Source: DATEBA01 sp035288045 (lineage in GTDB: Bacteria; Actinomycetota; UBA4738; HRBIN12). Taken from it: 42,205 nt of DNA. The stretch lies in assembly GCA_035288045.1 (NCBI GenBank), contig DATEBA010000026.1, positions 1-42,205 of the forward strand. Reading direction: 5' to 3'. The notes under the pieces were generated by a model. That model was not told the DNA's origin and did not search any database. It worked only from the letters and a program-made list of their open reading frames with translations. This document shows, one piece after another, positions 17,696-26,325 of this stretch (the stretch's first letter is position 1; the number at the start of each line of letters is the position of its first letter). The position numbers and the translations under genes are program-made.

Positions 17696-18822
17696 GGCGT
17701 GCCTCCGTCCCCCAGATTCCCGATCTCTTGGATGGCGGCCAGGTCGGCGCGGATCTGGTCCACGATGTCCTCCGCTCCCTCGCGGCTCTCCGCGGGGATC
17801 CCCTCTGGGAGCTCGCCGAAGTGCGCGAGGGCCAGGGCGTCGCGTGCCGGAACCTCGGTCACCTCGACCACGGAGTGGAGGCGCAGTCCGATCACCTTCA
17901 CGGGTATGCCGCGGAACACCGAGACGTGGCCGCCAGAGACTCCGACGTACCACTGGGCGTCGAGGTACAGCCTGATCCCGGTCAGCGCGAGCACCGCAGC
18001 CAGCGTCACCCCGGCGACCCAGGCGAGCGCACGGCCCCAGCGCCGCCGGGGTTCCCGCGGGCGGAGGCCGGCGGCCGGCTCGCCCTCGAGCGTCTCGGTG
18101 TCCAGGCGCGGACCGGTGCTGGCCGAGGCGCGGACGTCGAGGACCATCGCCGTGATGTTGTCGATGCCGCCCTCGCCGTTGGCCTCGGCGACCAGACGAT
18201 CGGCGGCGCCCTGCGGATCGGCCTCCTCGGTGAGGATCTCCCGGATCCGCTCATCCGGGAGCATGCCGGTGAGCCCGTCCGTGCAGAGCAAGAGCCGGTC
18301 GCCGTCGCGGAGCTCGACCGCGTGCTCGTCGACCGCGACGTCCGGCTCGGTTCCGAGCGCCCGCGTGAGGACGCTCCGGTGCGGGTGCACCTCGGCCTCC
18401 CGCTGCGTGATCTCGCCGCGCTCGACCATCTCGTGCACGAGCGTGTGATCCTCGGTGAGCCGTCGGAGCGCTTCACCGCGGAGCAGGTACGCGCGCGAGT
18501 CGCCGACGTGGACCAGCCGCAGCCGGTCCTGCTCGATCGCGGCGGCCGTGAGCGTCGTTCCCATCCCGGCCACCTTCCGGTCGAGGACCGATCGCTCGAA
18601 GACGGCGAGGTTCGCCTCTCGTATCTGGTCCGCAAGCGTTCCTCGGCTGCGTCTGAACAGCGCGTCGAGCGTCTCCAGGGCGAGCCGCGACGCCACCTCG
18701 CCGCCGCGGTGACCGCCCATGCCGTCGGCGACCGCGTAGAGCGGGTCGGCCGCTAGGAAGGAGTCCTCGTTCCCCTCGCGTACGCGGCCGACGTCGGTCG
18801 TCGCGCCGGCCTCGATCCTCAT
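17692..18822 (-). CDS. pstP: PP2C-family Ser/Thr phosphatase with membrane anchor
   Basis: A 376-residue protein with a metal-dependent PPM/PP2C domain (about 1-235). It has GNEDS (Asp20), VADGMGGHRGG (Asp33), VGDSRAYL, CTDGL and GGIDNITAM. A membrane helix follows (about 265-290), then an extracytoplasmic domain of about 80 residues. It should reverse phosphorylation by PknB. The ATG overlaps the fhaB stop (ATGA). Confidence 0.93.
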   Translation of the reverse strand: MRIEAGATTDVGRVREGNEDSFLAADPLYAVADGMGGHRGGEVASRLALETLDALFRRSRGTLADQIREANLAVFERSVLDRKVAGMGTTLTAAAIEQDRLRLVHVGDSRAYLLRGEALRRLTEDHTLVHEMVERGEITQREAEVHPHRSVLTRALGTEPDVAVDEHAVELRDGDRLLLCTDGLTGMLPDERIREILTEEADPQGAADRLVAEANGEGGIDNITAMVLDVRASASTGPRLDTETLEGEPAAGLRPREPRRRWGRALAWVAGVTLAAVLALTGIRLYLDAQWYVGVSGGHVSVFRGIPVKVIGLRLHSVVEVTEVPARDALALAHFGELPEGIPAESREGAEDIVDQIRADLAAIQEIGNLGDGGTP

Positions 18823-19274
18823 CGGTGGAGCTCCAGGAGCGTGGTCCCGACCCGTACCTTGTCCCCGGCCTTCACCGGCGTCGCCGCTTGGATCCTCTCC
18901 TCGTTCACGAACGTGCCGTTCGTGGAGCCCAGGTCCTCGACGTACCAGTCGCCGTCGCGCGAGAGGAATCGGGCGTGCATCTGCGAGATGTAGGTGTCCT
19001 CCGGCTGGATCCGGCACGTCTCCGCCCGGCCGACGTCCATCGGCGAGACGAGCTTGAACGTGCCTCGCCGCTTGCCGTCGGCGTTGCGGACGACGACGAC
19101 CGCCGGCGGTTTGGCCTTCCTGGTCGCGCGTGCTGCACCGGGGGCGACGGCTCGCTGGGGCGCAGGCTGGGCGACCCGCAGGTCGCGCGCCACCGAGCGA
19201 AGCGCTCTCCACACAAAGAGATAGAGGAGAAGGAGCAGCCCGTACTTCAGGACCGACAGGAGGAACGGCGACAT
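18819..19274 (-). CDS. fhaB: FHA-domain protein with N-terminal membrane helix
   Basis: A 151-residue protein: one membrane helix (about 5-22), a linker, then an FHA domain (about 70-150) with VGRAETCRI, SQMHARFL and GSTNGTFVN, which binds phosphothreonine. The arrangement matches FhaB/FipA of Actinobacteria, a substrate and adaptor of the kinase that links phosphorylation to division and elongation. It starts three bases after fhaA. Confidence 0.88.
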   Translation of the reverse strand: MSPFLLSVLKYGLLLLLYLFVWRALRSVARDLRVAQPAPQRAVAPGAARATRKAKPPAVVVVRNADGKRRGTFKLVSPMDVGRAETCRIQPEDTYISQMHARFLSRDGDWYVEDLGSTNGTFVNEERIQAATPVKAGDKVRVGTTLLELHR

Positions 19275-19277
19275 GGC

Positions 19278-19976
19278 TCAGCTCCTCCGGAACTCGAACA
19301 CGGAGTTCCCGATCGTGATGCGGTCGCCCTCCTGCAGCACGTGCGAAGCGACCATCATCCCGTTCACGAGCGTCCCGTTGGTCGAGCCGAGGTCGGTGAG
19401 CAGCCAGGTCCCGTCCTGGTTCCGCACCTCCGCGTGGCGCCGCGAGGCGCCGGGGTCGGCGATGACGACGTCGCATTCGGGCAGCCGTCCGATCGTGGTC
19501 GCAGCACCGGAGAGGTGGAACGTCCGCGCCGGCCGCTCGTCCTCGAGCAGCACTAGCGACCCGGCGGACAGGTCGCCCGTCGGCGTGCCGGGCTCGAGCC
19601 GTTCCTCGCCCTCGACGAGCGAGGCGACGCAGCGGAACTCGCCGCGGCCGATCCGATCGTCGACCTCGAACTCGACCTCGGGGGGCCCGACGAGCCCCCA
19701 TCCCCGTTCGATCGCGTTCTCGCGGATAACCTTCCGGAGCTCGGCGACGAGGGCGTGCTCGGCCTGCTCGAAGCGCTCCCCGTCCTCGGGCGAGAGGCGG
19801 AAGACGAAGTGGTTGGGCGCCCAGATCTCGGTCACGCCGCGAGTCTGTCCGGCGTCCATCTCCTTGAGGATCCGCTTGGCGAGCTCGACCGGGTGGAGCG
19901 CCCCCCGGAAGGTCTTCGCGAAGAGCCCCTCCACGAGGGACCCCAGCCTGCGTTCGAAGTCGCGGAGGATCGGCAT
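19278..19976 (-). CDS. fhaA: FHA-domain protein with DUF3662 N-terminus
   Basis: A 232-residue protein. Residues 1 to about 115 form the DUF3662 domain (begins MPILRDFERRLGSLVEG, includes HPVELAKRILKEMD), and about 140-232 form an FHA domain with IGRLPECDVVI, ASRRHAEVRN and GSTNGTLVNG. It corresponds to FhaA, a phosphothreonine reader acting on peptidoglycan synthesis. It is the first gene of the operon, with a perfect -10 box upstream. Confidence 0.9.
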   Translation of the reverse strand: MPILRDFERRLGSLVEGLFAKTFRGALHPVELAKRILKEMDAGQTRGVTEIWAPNHFVFRLSPEDGERFEQAEHALVAELRKVIRENAIERGWGLVGPPEVEFEVDDRIGRGEFRCVASLVEGEERLEPGTPTGDLSAGSLVLLEDERPARTFHLSGAATTIGRLPECDVVIADPGASRRHAEVRNQDGTWLLTDLGSTNGTLVNGMMVASHVLQEGDRITIGNSVFEFRRS

Positions 19977-20017
19977 CGGATGCGCGCGTTCCCGCGGATG
20001 GCGCGGGCTTCCGCGCG

Positions 20018-20023
20018 ATTATA
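20018..20023 (-). promoter_or_regulatory. -10 box of the fhaA-to-thyX operon
   Basis: A perfect TATAAT on the minus strand, about 42 bases before the fhaA ATG, gives a predicted start near 20011 and a 5' leader of about 35 bases. No recognisable -35 lies 17 bases upstream (CCCGGG). The region 19977-20074 holds no other feature. Confidence 0.6.
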
Positions 20024-20074
20024 TCCGCGGGCCTCCACGCCCCGGGGGCACTGGAGGCGGACCTTTCCCGATCT

Positions 20075-20821
20075 CTACGGGAGCGTCACGAAATCGTCGA
20101 GGAACGACCGCGCCGCCGGTGTGTCCAGCCGCTGGGCGCCTCCCGTCTTGGCGCAGCCGAACGCAGCGGTGGTCACGCCGACGCTCGTGCCGGTTCCGGG
20201 CAGGAGCAGAGGGCTTCCGGAGTCGTGGGAGCAGACCCCATTCCTTACGAAGAAGAAGTCTTTCTGCACCACTCCCATCCCGGCGCTGGCCACGCGCCTG
20301 GCTCCGTCGAACACGAATGCACAAGGGTGCACCGAACAGTCGACGAAGACGCCGTAGCTCACCATCGTGAGGGTATCCGGGAGGGTCTTGGAGCGCCTCA
20401 TCTCACCGAGCAGATCCGCGGTGGGCAGGTCGATCGGGTCGACGCCCCGTACGCGCTCCTCGAGGGTGACGATGCCCACGTCGTTCTTGAGCGTGATGGG
20501 GTCGAACGCCGGATGCGTCACGAGCTTCTTCGCCGGAAACAGGTTCGCCGTGTCCGGGTCGAACACAGGGTCGAAGGTTACGAACGGCGCCTCCGGCTCC
20601 TTGGCGAGACCGTACGTGCAGTGTCCGGCGGTAACGAGCACCCTCGGGCGGACCAGGAATCCGGAGCACGCGATGTCGAGACCGCCCCCCGGCGGGTGAC
20701 CGATCAGCGCCCCAACGCTGGCATGCCCGTTCCCGTCGAGCTCGGCCTCGGTTATGGCCACTGCCGGCACGGCCACGGTGAGTGCAGCTGACGCCGCGGC
20801 AAGGACCAAGACGCGTCGCAT
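20075..20821 (-). CDS. Secreted trypsin-like serine protease (family S1)
   Basis: A 248-residue protein with a signal peptide (MRRVLVLAAASAALTVAVPAVA). The catalytic triad is His in VTAGHC, Asp in LKNDVGIVTLE, and Ser in CSHDSGSPLLL, where the usual GDSGGP is altered. Cysteine pairs suggest disulfides. The ATG at 20821 is chosen because AGGAGG lies directly upstream. It ends close to the fhaA promoter and is probably monocistronic. A substrate cannot be predicted. Confidence 0.85.
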   Translation of the reverse strand: MRRVLVLAAASAALTVAVPAVAITEAELDGNGHASVGALIGHPPGGGLDIACSGFLVRPRVLVTAGHCTYGLAKEPEAPFVTFDPVFDPDTANLFPAKKLVTHPAFDPITLKNDVGIVTLEERVRGVDPIDLPTADLLGEMRRSKTLPDTLTMVSYGVFVDCSVHPCAFVFDGARRVASAGMGVVQKDFFFVRNGVCSHDSGSPLLLPGTGTSVGVTTAAFGCAKTGGAQRLDTPAARSFLDDFVTLP

Positions 20822-20897
20822 GGGAGCCTCCTCTCGACGCAGGTCTCCGACCCTACGCGCCGCCCTGGCACGGCCGTAAAGGGGCATAGGGCCTTGC

Positions 20898-20903
20898 TAC
20901 GAT
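20898..20903 (+). promoter_or_regulatory. Putative -10 box of tRNA-Leu
   Basis: TACGAT lies 14 bases before the tRNA 5' end, the right distance for a -10. No clear -35 is visible. On the other strand, TAGGGT with an upstream TTTACG is a candidate promoter for the divergent protease. Confidence 0.35.
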
Positions 20904-20916
20904 GGGTCTCCCCCAC

Positions 20917-21000
20917 GGGCGAGTGGCGGAACTGGCAGACGCGCAGGATTCAGGATCCTGTCCGGGCAACCGGGTGGGGGTTCAACTCCCCCCTCGCCCA
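20917..21000 (+). tRNA. tRNA-Leu (anticodon CAG)
   Basis: The acceptor stem GGGCGAG (20917-20923) pairs with CTCGCCC (20993-20999), with discriminator A at 21000. The anticodon stem CAGGA/TCCTG encloses TTCAGGA, anticodon CAG at 20951-20953, reading CTG. A long variable arm makes it a type II tRNA, as expected for Leu. The T-loop is TTCAACT. CCA is not encoded. Confidence 0.95.
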
Positions 21001-21061
21001 CTTCATCGCTTGATGTGAGGCTGACCACGTTTTGCCGCGGCCCTCGGCGCCGTGCTAGGAA

Positions 21062-23053
21062 GTGGCGATCCAGCCCCGGAGAAGCAGGGTGCCCGAGTCC
21101 AACGTGTTCATCCAGATGTCCGACGGCACGCGCCTGGCCGCGTCCCTGTACCTGCCCGACACGGAGGGTCCGTGGCCCGCGCTGCTGGAGGCCCTTCCGT
21201 ACAGGAAGGACGATCTGCTGACGAACGCGACCGTCTACAGGCGTCTGCGGGACGAGGGTGACTACGCGATCTGCAGGGTCGACGTCCGCGGCACGGGTTC
21301 GTCCGAGGGCGTGGCGACCGCCGAATATCCCCCGCAGGAGCAGGATGACCTGTGCGAGGTGATCGACTGGCTCTCGCGACAGCAGTGGTGCACCGGGTCG
21401 GTCGGGATGTTCGGGACCTCGTACTCGGGGTTCAACGCGATCCAGACCGCGATGCGGCAGCCCCCGGCCCTCAAGGCGATTGTCCCGATCTACGCGACCG
21501 ACGACCGCTACACGGACGACATACATTTCGGCGGCGGGATCCGAAAGGCGCTTGAGTTCGTCGGGTACCCGCTGTTCATGGTCTCGATGAACGCGCTTCC
21601 GCCGGTTCCCTCGCTTGCGGGGGAGGAGTGGCGAACCCGCTGGCTGGAGAGGATAGATCGCCTCGAGCCCTGGTACGGATCGGTGGAGGAGCAGAACGAT
21701 GGGCCGTTCTGGCGGCAGGGGTCGCTCCGTCCCGACTACGAACTGATCACGGTCCCGACGATGGTAGTGGGGGGATGGGCCGACATCTACCGGAACGTGG
21801 CACTCAGGTTGATCGAGCATCTTCGGGTCCCGAAGCGCCTGCTCATGGGGCCGTGGTGCCATATGTCACCGAACACCTCCATCCCGGGTCCGCGGATCGA
21901 CCTGGTTCCCGAGATGATCCGCTGGTGGGACCGTTGGCTCCGCGGGATCGAGAACGGAGTTGACACCGAGCCCCCGCTGGTGCTCTTCGCCCGGCGGTCG
22001 ACGCCTCCCGAGCCCGCCCTCGACGAGGTGCGCGGGGAGTGGCGTTTCGAGTCCGCGTGGCCGCCCGAAGGACACAAGGAGATGACGCTTCCCCTGAGCT
22101 CCGCCCATCGCCCCAGCGGCCCGAGGGACGCGATGGAGGAGACACTTGCCGTGCGAGGCGACGTGGGCGTCACCGCCCACATCCGGGGGTCCTACGCGCC
22201 TCCGTACGGGCTGCCGATCGACCAGCGTCCCGACGAGATCCACTCGCTCGTCTACGAATGGCCCGTCGAGGATGAGCTCGAGATCCTAGGGAACCCGATG
22301 CTGGTCGCGACCGTGCGCTCGGCGTCGCCGGTCGCGTTCCTGTCCGCCAAGATCTGCGAGGTCCTCGACGATGGTACGTCCGCGCTTGTGAGCCGCGGCG
22401 TTTTCAATCTTACCCATCGCGACTCGCACACGATGCCCGAGCCACTGGTGCCGGGCGAGGCCTACGAGGTCTCCGTTGAGCTCGATGCGACGTCGTGGGT
22501 GTTCGAAGCCGGTAGCCGGATCCGGCTCGCGATCGCCGGCTCCGACTGGCCCAACGCCTGGCCGCCGCCGGAGGCATCGGATCTCACGGTCGTGCTGGAA
22601 GGGACTCGCCTCGTCCTTCCGGCAGCGAGCGGTCCAGCCAGCCTCCGGGGAGCGCCCGTCCTCCCCCCGGTGGACGGTGGAAACGGGAGGTCGGAGGAGG
22701 ACCGGGAGTTCGACGAGGCCACGTGGCGGATCGAGCACGACGTCTACGCGAGGGAGACGCGCGTCGCCGTCCATCAACTGTCCTCGAGCGCGCTGCCGGG
22801 GCGGTGGAGCGCGTGGCGGACGGAGGGAGGTGTCGTGGGGGTTACTCCGCTCGCGCCCGGGACCGCCTGGGTGGAGTCCGCGGTCGAGACCGCTATCAGC
22901 TGGCCGGAGGTCACCGCGCGCACCCGCGCGCGTCTGGAACTCCGGAGCGATGCCACGACGTACCATTTCGCGCTCGATCTCGACGTGTACGAGAACGACG
23001 AGCGCGTTCGAACGCGACACTGGGAGAAGGTGACTCCACGGAAGCTCCAGTGA
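21062..23053 (+). CDS. CocE/NonD-family hydrolase (X-Pro dipeptidyl-peptidase S15 type)
   Basis: A 663-residue alpha/beta hydrolase. The nucleophile is Ser120 in GTSYSG, the acid is the Asp of GGWADIY and the base is the His of GPWCHMSP. An N-terminal strand pair (IQMSDGTRLAASLYLP) and DVRGTGSSEG are typical. The C-terminal third is the jelly-roll domain of the family (about 380 onwards). Members are X-Pro dipeptidyl peptidases, acylamino or ester hydrolases; the substrate is unknown. No signal peptide is seen. The start is a GTG after TAGGA. It overlaps the next gene (GTGA), so the two probably act together, perhaps in peptide or ester catabolism. Confidence 0.88.
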   Translation: MAIQPRRSRVPESNVFIQMSDGTRLAASLYLPDTEGPWPALLEALPYRKDDLLTNATVYRRLRDEGDYAICRVDVRGTGSSEGVATAEYPPQEQDDLCEVIDWLSRQQWCTGSVGMFGTSYSGFNAIQTAMRQPPALKAIVPIYATDDRYTDDIHFGGGIRKALEFVGYPLFMVSMNALPPVPSLAGEEWRTRWLERIDRLEPWYGSVEEQNDGPFWRQGSLRPDYELITVPTMVVGGWADIYRNVALRLIEHLRVPKRLLMGPWCHMSPNTSIPGPRIDLVPEMIRWWDRWLRGIENGVDTEPPLVLFARRSTPPEPALDEVRGEWRFESAWPPEGHKEMTLPLSSAHRPSGPRDAMEETLAVRGDVGVTAHIRGSYAPPYGLPIDQRPDEIHSLVYEWPVEDELEILGNPMLVATVRSASPVAFLSAKICEVLDDGTSALVSRGVFNLTHRDSHTMPEPLVPGEAYEVSVELDATSWVFEAGSRIRLAIAGSDWPNAWPPPEASDLTVVLEGTRLVLPAASGPASLRGAPVLPPVDGGNGRSEEDREFDEATWRIEHDVYARETRVAVHQLSSSALPGRWSAWRTEGGVVGVTPLAPGTAWVESAVETAISWPEVTARTRARLELRSDATTYHFALDLDVYENDERVRTRHWEKVTPRKLQ

Positions 23054-24231
23054 GCCCTGGCGCCGGGTCGACGGATGTTGACCTCGGGCGGTTGCGAGCG
23101 GGGCGGCTCGAGCGGCTGCAAGCCGCGATGCGGGCACGGGAGGTCGAGGCTTGCCTGCTGTTCAACGAGCCGAACGTCCGCTACGCGACCGGGGCCTCGG
23201 CGATGCCTATCTGGAGCAACACGACGTTCGTCAGGTGCGCGCTCGTGCCGGCCGAAGGGCGGCCGATCCTCTTCGAGCATGGGAACTCCATGCACCTGTC
23301 GCGTCGGATCCTCGACGATGTCCGCCCGATGCACGCGTGGGAGTTCTTCGACGACGCGGAGGCCGAGGCCGCTGCCTGGGCACGCGAGACCGTGTCGGCG
23401 ATGCGTGAGCTGGGCGTGTCACCTGATCGACTGGCCGTGGACCGACTCGGGACTCCGGGGTTCATCGCGCTCCAGCGCGAAGGTGTTGCGATCGTGGACT
23501 CGGCGCCGGTCACCCAGGAGGCCCGGGAGGTCAAGATCCCAGATGAGATCCGACTGCTGGAGGCAAATGGCGAGATCGTCGTGGACATGCTATCGGCGTT
23601 CGAGGCTGCGATCGTGCCCGGCGTCCGGGAGCGGGATCTCTTGGCGGTTCTCGCTGACACGTTGCTCCGTGCCGGAGGCGAGCACCTCGCCACGAGCACG
23701 GTCGCGTCGGGGGCGAACACGAACCCCTGGAGGGCGGAGGCCACCGACCGAGCGGTCGAGCAGGGCGACCTCGTCTACGTCGACACCGACGCCGTCGGCG
23801 TCGAAGGCTACTTCTTCTGCGTGTCTCGAACCTTCCTCTGCGGTGGCGCGCCACCGACGCCCGCCCAGCGTGAGGCGTATCGGGCCGCCCACGACTGGCT
23901 CCTCGCCACGCGCGACCTGATCCGGCCCGGCATCTCGTGCGGCGAGCTCGCCGACCGGGCGCCCCGGCTCCCCGAGAAGTTCCTGCCGCAGCGCTACGAG
24001 TGCATGGTCCATGGGATAGGTCTCGAGGAGGAAAGCCCGACCGTGTGCTACCCGCAGGACCAGCAGCCGAACCCCGATCGAGTGCTCCGGGAAGGTATGG
24101 CTCTCGTCGTCGAGGTCTACGCGGGGGAGGTGGGGGCGCGCGACGGGGTGAAGCTGGGCGACCAGGTGCTCGTCACCGACGTAGGAGCGAAGGCTCTCGC
24201 TGCGTACTCGTACAGCGACGTCCTTCTCTGA
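23050..24231 (+). CDS. M24-family (Xaa-Pro peptidase/DddP-like) protein with altered metal ligands
   Basis: A 393-residue pita-bread-fold protein: a creatinase-like N-terminal domain (about 15-160) and an M24 catalytic domain (about 165-393). The motifs DTDAVGVEGY and HGIGLEEESP, and the C-terminal VVEVYAGEVGA...GVKL..QVLVTD, resemble the DddP (DMSP lyase-like) branch more than typical aminopeptidase P. Ligand positions Asp245 or Asp247, His321 and Glu355 are kept. The second Asp, normally D in the D-x-S/T-R-T motif, is Cys257, and the last Glu (K-L-E) is Gly370. Metal binding is therefore probably altered or lost. The GTG start overlaps the CocE stop. Function is unresolved. Confidence 0.8.
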   Translation: MSPGAGSTDVDLGRLRAGRLERLQAAMRAREVEACLLFNEPNVRYATGASAMPIWSNTTFVRCALVPAEGRPILFEHGNSMHLSRRILDDVRPMHAWEFFDDAEAEAAAWARETVSAMRELGVSPDRLAVDRLGTPGFIALQREGVAIVDSAPVTQEAREVKIPDEIRLLEANGEIVVDMLSAFEAAIVPGVRERDLLAVLADTLLRAGGEHLATSTVASGANTNPWRAEATDRAVEQGDLVYVDTDAVGVEGYFFCVSRTFLCGGAPPTPAQREAYRAAHDWLLATRDLIRPGISCGELADRAPRLPEKFLPQRYECMVHGIGLEEESPTVCYPQDQQPNPDRVLREGMALVVEVYAGEVGARDGVKLGDQVLVTDVGAKALAAYSYSDVLL

Positions 24232-24298
24232 GCCGCCTTGACTTCCTAGACCGGATACGGGTAGGAACGCCCGGGGGCCTCGGGACAAGGAGGGGGAG

Positions 24299-24805
24299 AT
24301 GCGCAGGCGAGTCTTAGCGATAGGCGCTGTCGCCGTGCTGGTAACTGCGGTTGTTACCGTAGCGATGGCATCCGGCAACGTCGTCCACGTGAAGGGGAAC
24401 CAGGCGTTCGAGCCGAACGCCCTGATCTACAGCACGTTCCGCTTCTCGCCGGAGCGGATCGTGGTCTCGAGCGGGGAGACGGTACGGTTCGAGGAGGACG
24501 CGGCGTTCCCCGAGCCTCACACCGTCACGGTGCTCGAGCCGACCGACGTTCCGAAGGACGCCGCCGAGGTGTTCATGTGCGACGCCTGCAACGAGGCGCT
24601 CGAGGCCCACTTCGGCAACGGATTGGTGCGCCGAGTGGAGGACGACGCCGACGGCGAGTACGGCCTCGACGGGCCCGGCGACTCTCTGTTCTTCGCGCCG
24701 GGGGGGAAGATCGCATCGACCGTGACCGCACCCGCTGGAACTAGGTTGCGTTTCCTCTGTGCGATCCACCCGTGGATGCAGGGCAGGATCAAGGTCGTCG
24801 ACTAG
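24299..24805 (+). CDS. Exported plastocyanin-like cupredoxin
   Basis: A 168-residue protein with a signal peptide or membrane anchor (about 1-25) and a blue-copper fold. The type 1 copper ligands are His74 (PEPHTVTV), Cys154, His157 and Met160 in LCAIHPWM. A long insertion between the first His and the Cys carries a C-x-x-C (94-97). It has a strong ribosome-binding site (AGGAGGGGGAG). It converges on the copper nitrite reductase across a shared hairpin, so it may be its electron donor; that partnership is inferred. Confidence 0.85.
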   Translation: MRRRVLAIGAVAVLVTAVVTVAMASGNVVHVKGNQAFEPNALIYSTFRFSPERIVVSSGETVRFEEDAAFPEPHTVTVLEPTDVPKDAAEVFMCDACNEALEAHFGNGLVRRVEDDADGEYGLDGPGDSLFFAPGGKIASTVTAPAGTRLRFLCAIHPWMQGRIKVVD

Positions 24806-24815
24806 CGGAATGACC

Positions 24816-24843
24816 GGGGGGCGGCGCCGAGGCGCCGCCCCCC
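24816..24843. terminator. Bidirectional hairpin between the cupredoxin and nitrite reductase genes
   Basis: GGGGGGCGGCG (24816-24826) and CGCCGCCCCCC (24833-24843) form a perfect GC stem around CCGAGG, between two convergent stop codons. No U-run follows on either strand, so it may be a weak or Rho-assisted terminator. Confidence 0.6.
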
Positions 24844-24848
24844 ATCGT

Positions 24849-26222
24849 TCAGTGACCGGCGGCCGGTAGAACGGTCAAAGTCCCTTCCATGCCGGCCTCG
24901 CGGTGACCGGGGATCGAGCAGTAGAACGCGTAGGTCCCCGGTGAGGCCTCGAAGGAGATGTCGGCGCTGGTGTTTGGATCGACCAGCTCCTTCACGCCGA
25001 GCTCGTCCACCGCGAAGTCGTGCGGGATGGCGTCGACGTTGTTGTAGGTGACCGTGACGGTCCCCTCGTGGGCCTCGAGCTCGGAAGGATCGAAGCCCGT
25101 GATGGCAGCGTTGACGGAGACCGCCTCGCCTCCGCTCGGCGCTTGGGTCGGTTCCGTCGGCGGTTCCTCGGTCGCCGGAGCCGTCGGCTGCTCGCCTCCA
25201 TTGACGGTCCCGACGGTCTCCGTCAGACCACCGTCGAACGGATCGGCGATCATCGGGTAGTCGGCGGGCGCCGGTGGGGCAGCCCGGCTCACCTGCAGAA
25301 CGCCGACGGATCCCAGTCCCGTGTACGCGAAGGAGTGCGTGACGAACGGGTACATGCCCTCGTCGGGGATCGTGAGCTCGAACATCGCCCCGGCGCCTGG
25401 CGCCACGTTGTAGGTCTGGAGCCCGTACAGAACGCTCGCCGGGTTCCCGTCGGCGTAGACGCGATCGAAGAGCGCCCCGATCACGTGGAACGCGTTCGTG
25501 AGCGTGGGCCCAGCGTTCATCACCCATAGCCTGACGAGCTCGCCGGGTTCGACCTCGAGCGGCTCGTCGAGGTACCGGTTGGCCCCGCCGTTGAAGACGA
25601 CGTACGTGGGGTCGATGTCCTCCATCTTGGCGACGTCGCCCTCGAGAACGCCCCTCGTGGCCTCGTCCGCCGCGTAGAACTCGCTCGACGTGAGCACGTA
25701 CTCGCGAGCGGGCGGTAGGCCGCCTTTCGGCTCCACGATGATCGCGCCGTACATCCCGTTCGCGATGTGGTGCAGCACGGGCGGGACGCCGCAGTGATAC
25801 ATGAACACGCCGGGGAAGCGCGCCACCCAGTCAAACGTCAGGGTCTCACCCGGAGCAACGGGCTGGTAGTTCTTGTCCCAAGGGGTCTGCGCGGCGTGGA
25901 AGTCGATCGAGTGCGACAGTCCAAGCTCGCTCCGGTTTGTGAGCGTGAAGCGGATCGTGTCGCCCTCCTGCACGCGGATCACGGGACCGGGAGCCGTTCC
26001 GCCGAAGGTCCAGATGTGGTACTTCACGTCCGGCGCGATCTCCTGCACCGTCTCGACCGTGTCCAGCCGCACGTTCACGACGTTACCCGTGCCCTCCCCG
26101 TAGGAGCGGAACCGGACGGGTTCCCCGTCACTCTCCGAGCTTCCCGCCGGCCTTATCCACGTGAGCCCCACGATCAGCAGGGCTGCCTCCAGGAACACCC
26201 CGGCGACGACGAGTCGTCGCAT
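24849..26222 (-). CDS. nirK: Copper nitrite reductase with fused C-terminal cupredoxin
   Basis: A 457-residue exported multicopper enzyme reducing nitrite to nitric oxide. Domain 1 has HSIDFH (type 1 His104, active-site Asp107, type 2 His109) and MYHCGVPPVLHHIANGM (type 2 His143, type 1 Cys144, His152, Met157). Domain 2 has AFHVIG (active-site His region) and VTHSFA (type 2 His). After a Pro/Thr-rich linker (about 335-362) comes a third cupredoxin domain with PHDF and FYCSIPGHREAGM, probably a built-in electron donor. GGGAGGGG precedes the ATG at 26222, so an ATG ten codons upstream is rejected. It is divergent from an Rrf2 regulator. Confidence 0.9.
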   Translation of the reverse strand: MRRLVVAGVFLEAALLIVGLTWIRPAGSSESDGEPVRFRSYGEGTGNVVNVRLDTVETVQEIAPDVKYHIWTFGGTAPGPVIRVQEGDTIRFTLTNRSELGLSHSIDFHAAQTPWDKNYQPVAPGETLTFDWVARFPGVFMYHCGVPPVLHHIANGMYGAIIVEPKGGLPPAREYVLTSSEFYAADEATRGVLEGDVAKMEDIDPTYVVFNGGANRYLDEPLEVEPGELVRLWVMNAGPTLTNAFHVIGALFDRVYADGNPASVLYGLQTYNVAPGAGAMFELTIPDEGMYPFVTHSFAYTGLGSVGVLQVSRAAPPAPADYPMIADPFDGGLTETVGTVNGGEQPTAPATEEPPTEPTQAPSGGEAVSVNAAITGFDPSELEAHEGTVTVTYNNVDAIPHDFAVDELGVKELVDPNTSADISFEASPGTYAFYCSIPGHREAGMEGTLTVLPAAGH

Positions 26223-26267
26223 AGCCTTCACCCCTCCCAAGCGTGAGCCCACTTGCCTGCGGCCGGA

Positions 26268-26296
26268 ATCCTACCGAGTAACTAAACGTTGGGCAA
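26268..26296 (-). promoter_or_regulatory. Putative nirK promoter and operator region
   Basis: TTGCCC (26296-26291), 17 bases, then TAGGAT (26273-26268) make a good promoter for nirK. It overlaps a direct repeat AACTAA (26280-26285 and 26295-26300) and a small inverted repeat GTTG-GG-CAAC (26288-26297), candidate binding sites for the divergent Rrf2 regulator. For the plus strand, TACAGT (26314-26319) ends seven bases before the regulator's GTG, suggesting a leaderless mRNA. Confidence 0.5.
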
Positions 26297-26325
26297 CTAA
26301 CTTCACGATAGGGTACAGTCGGGCC

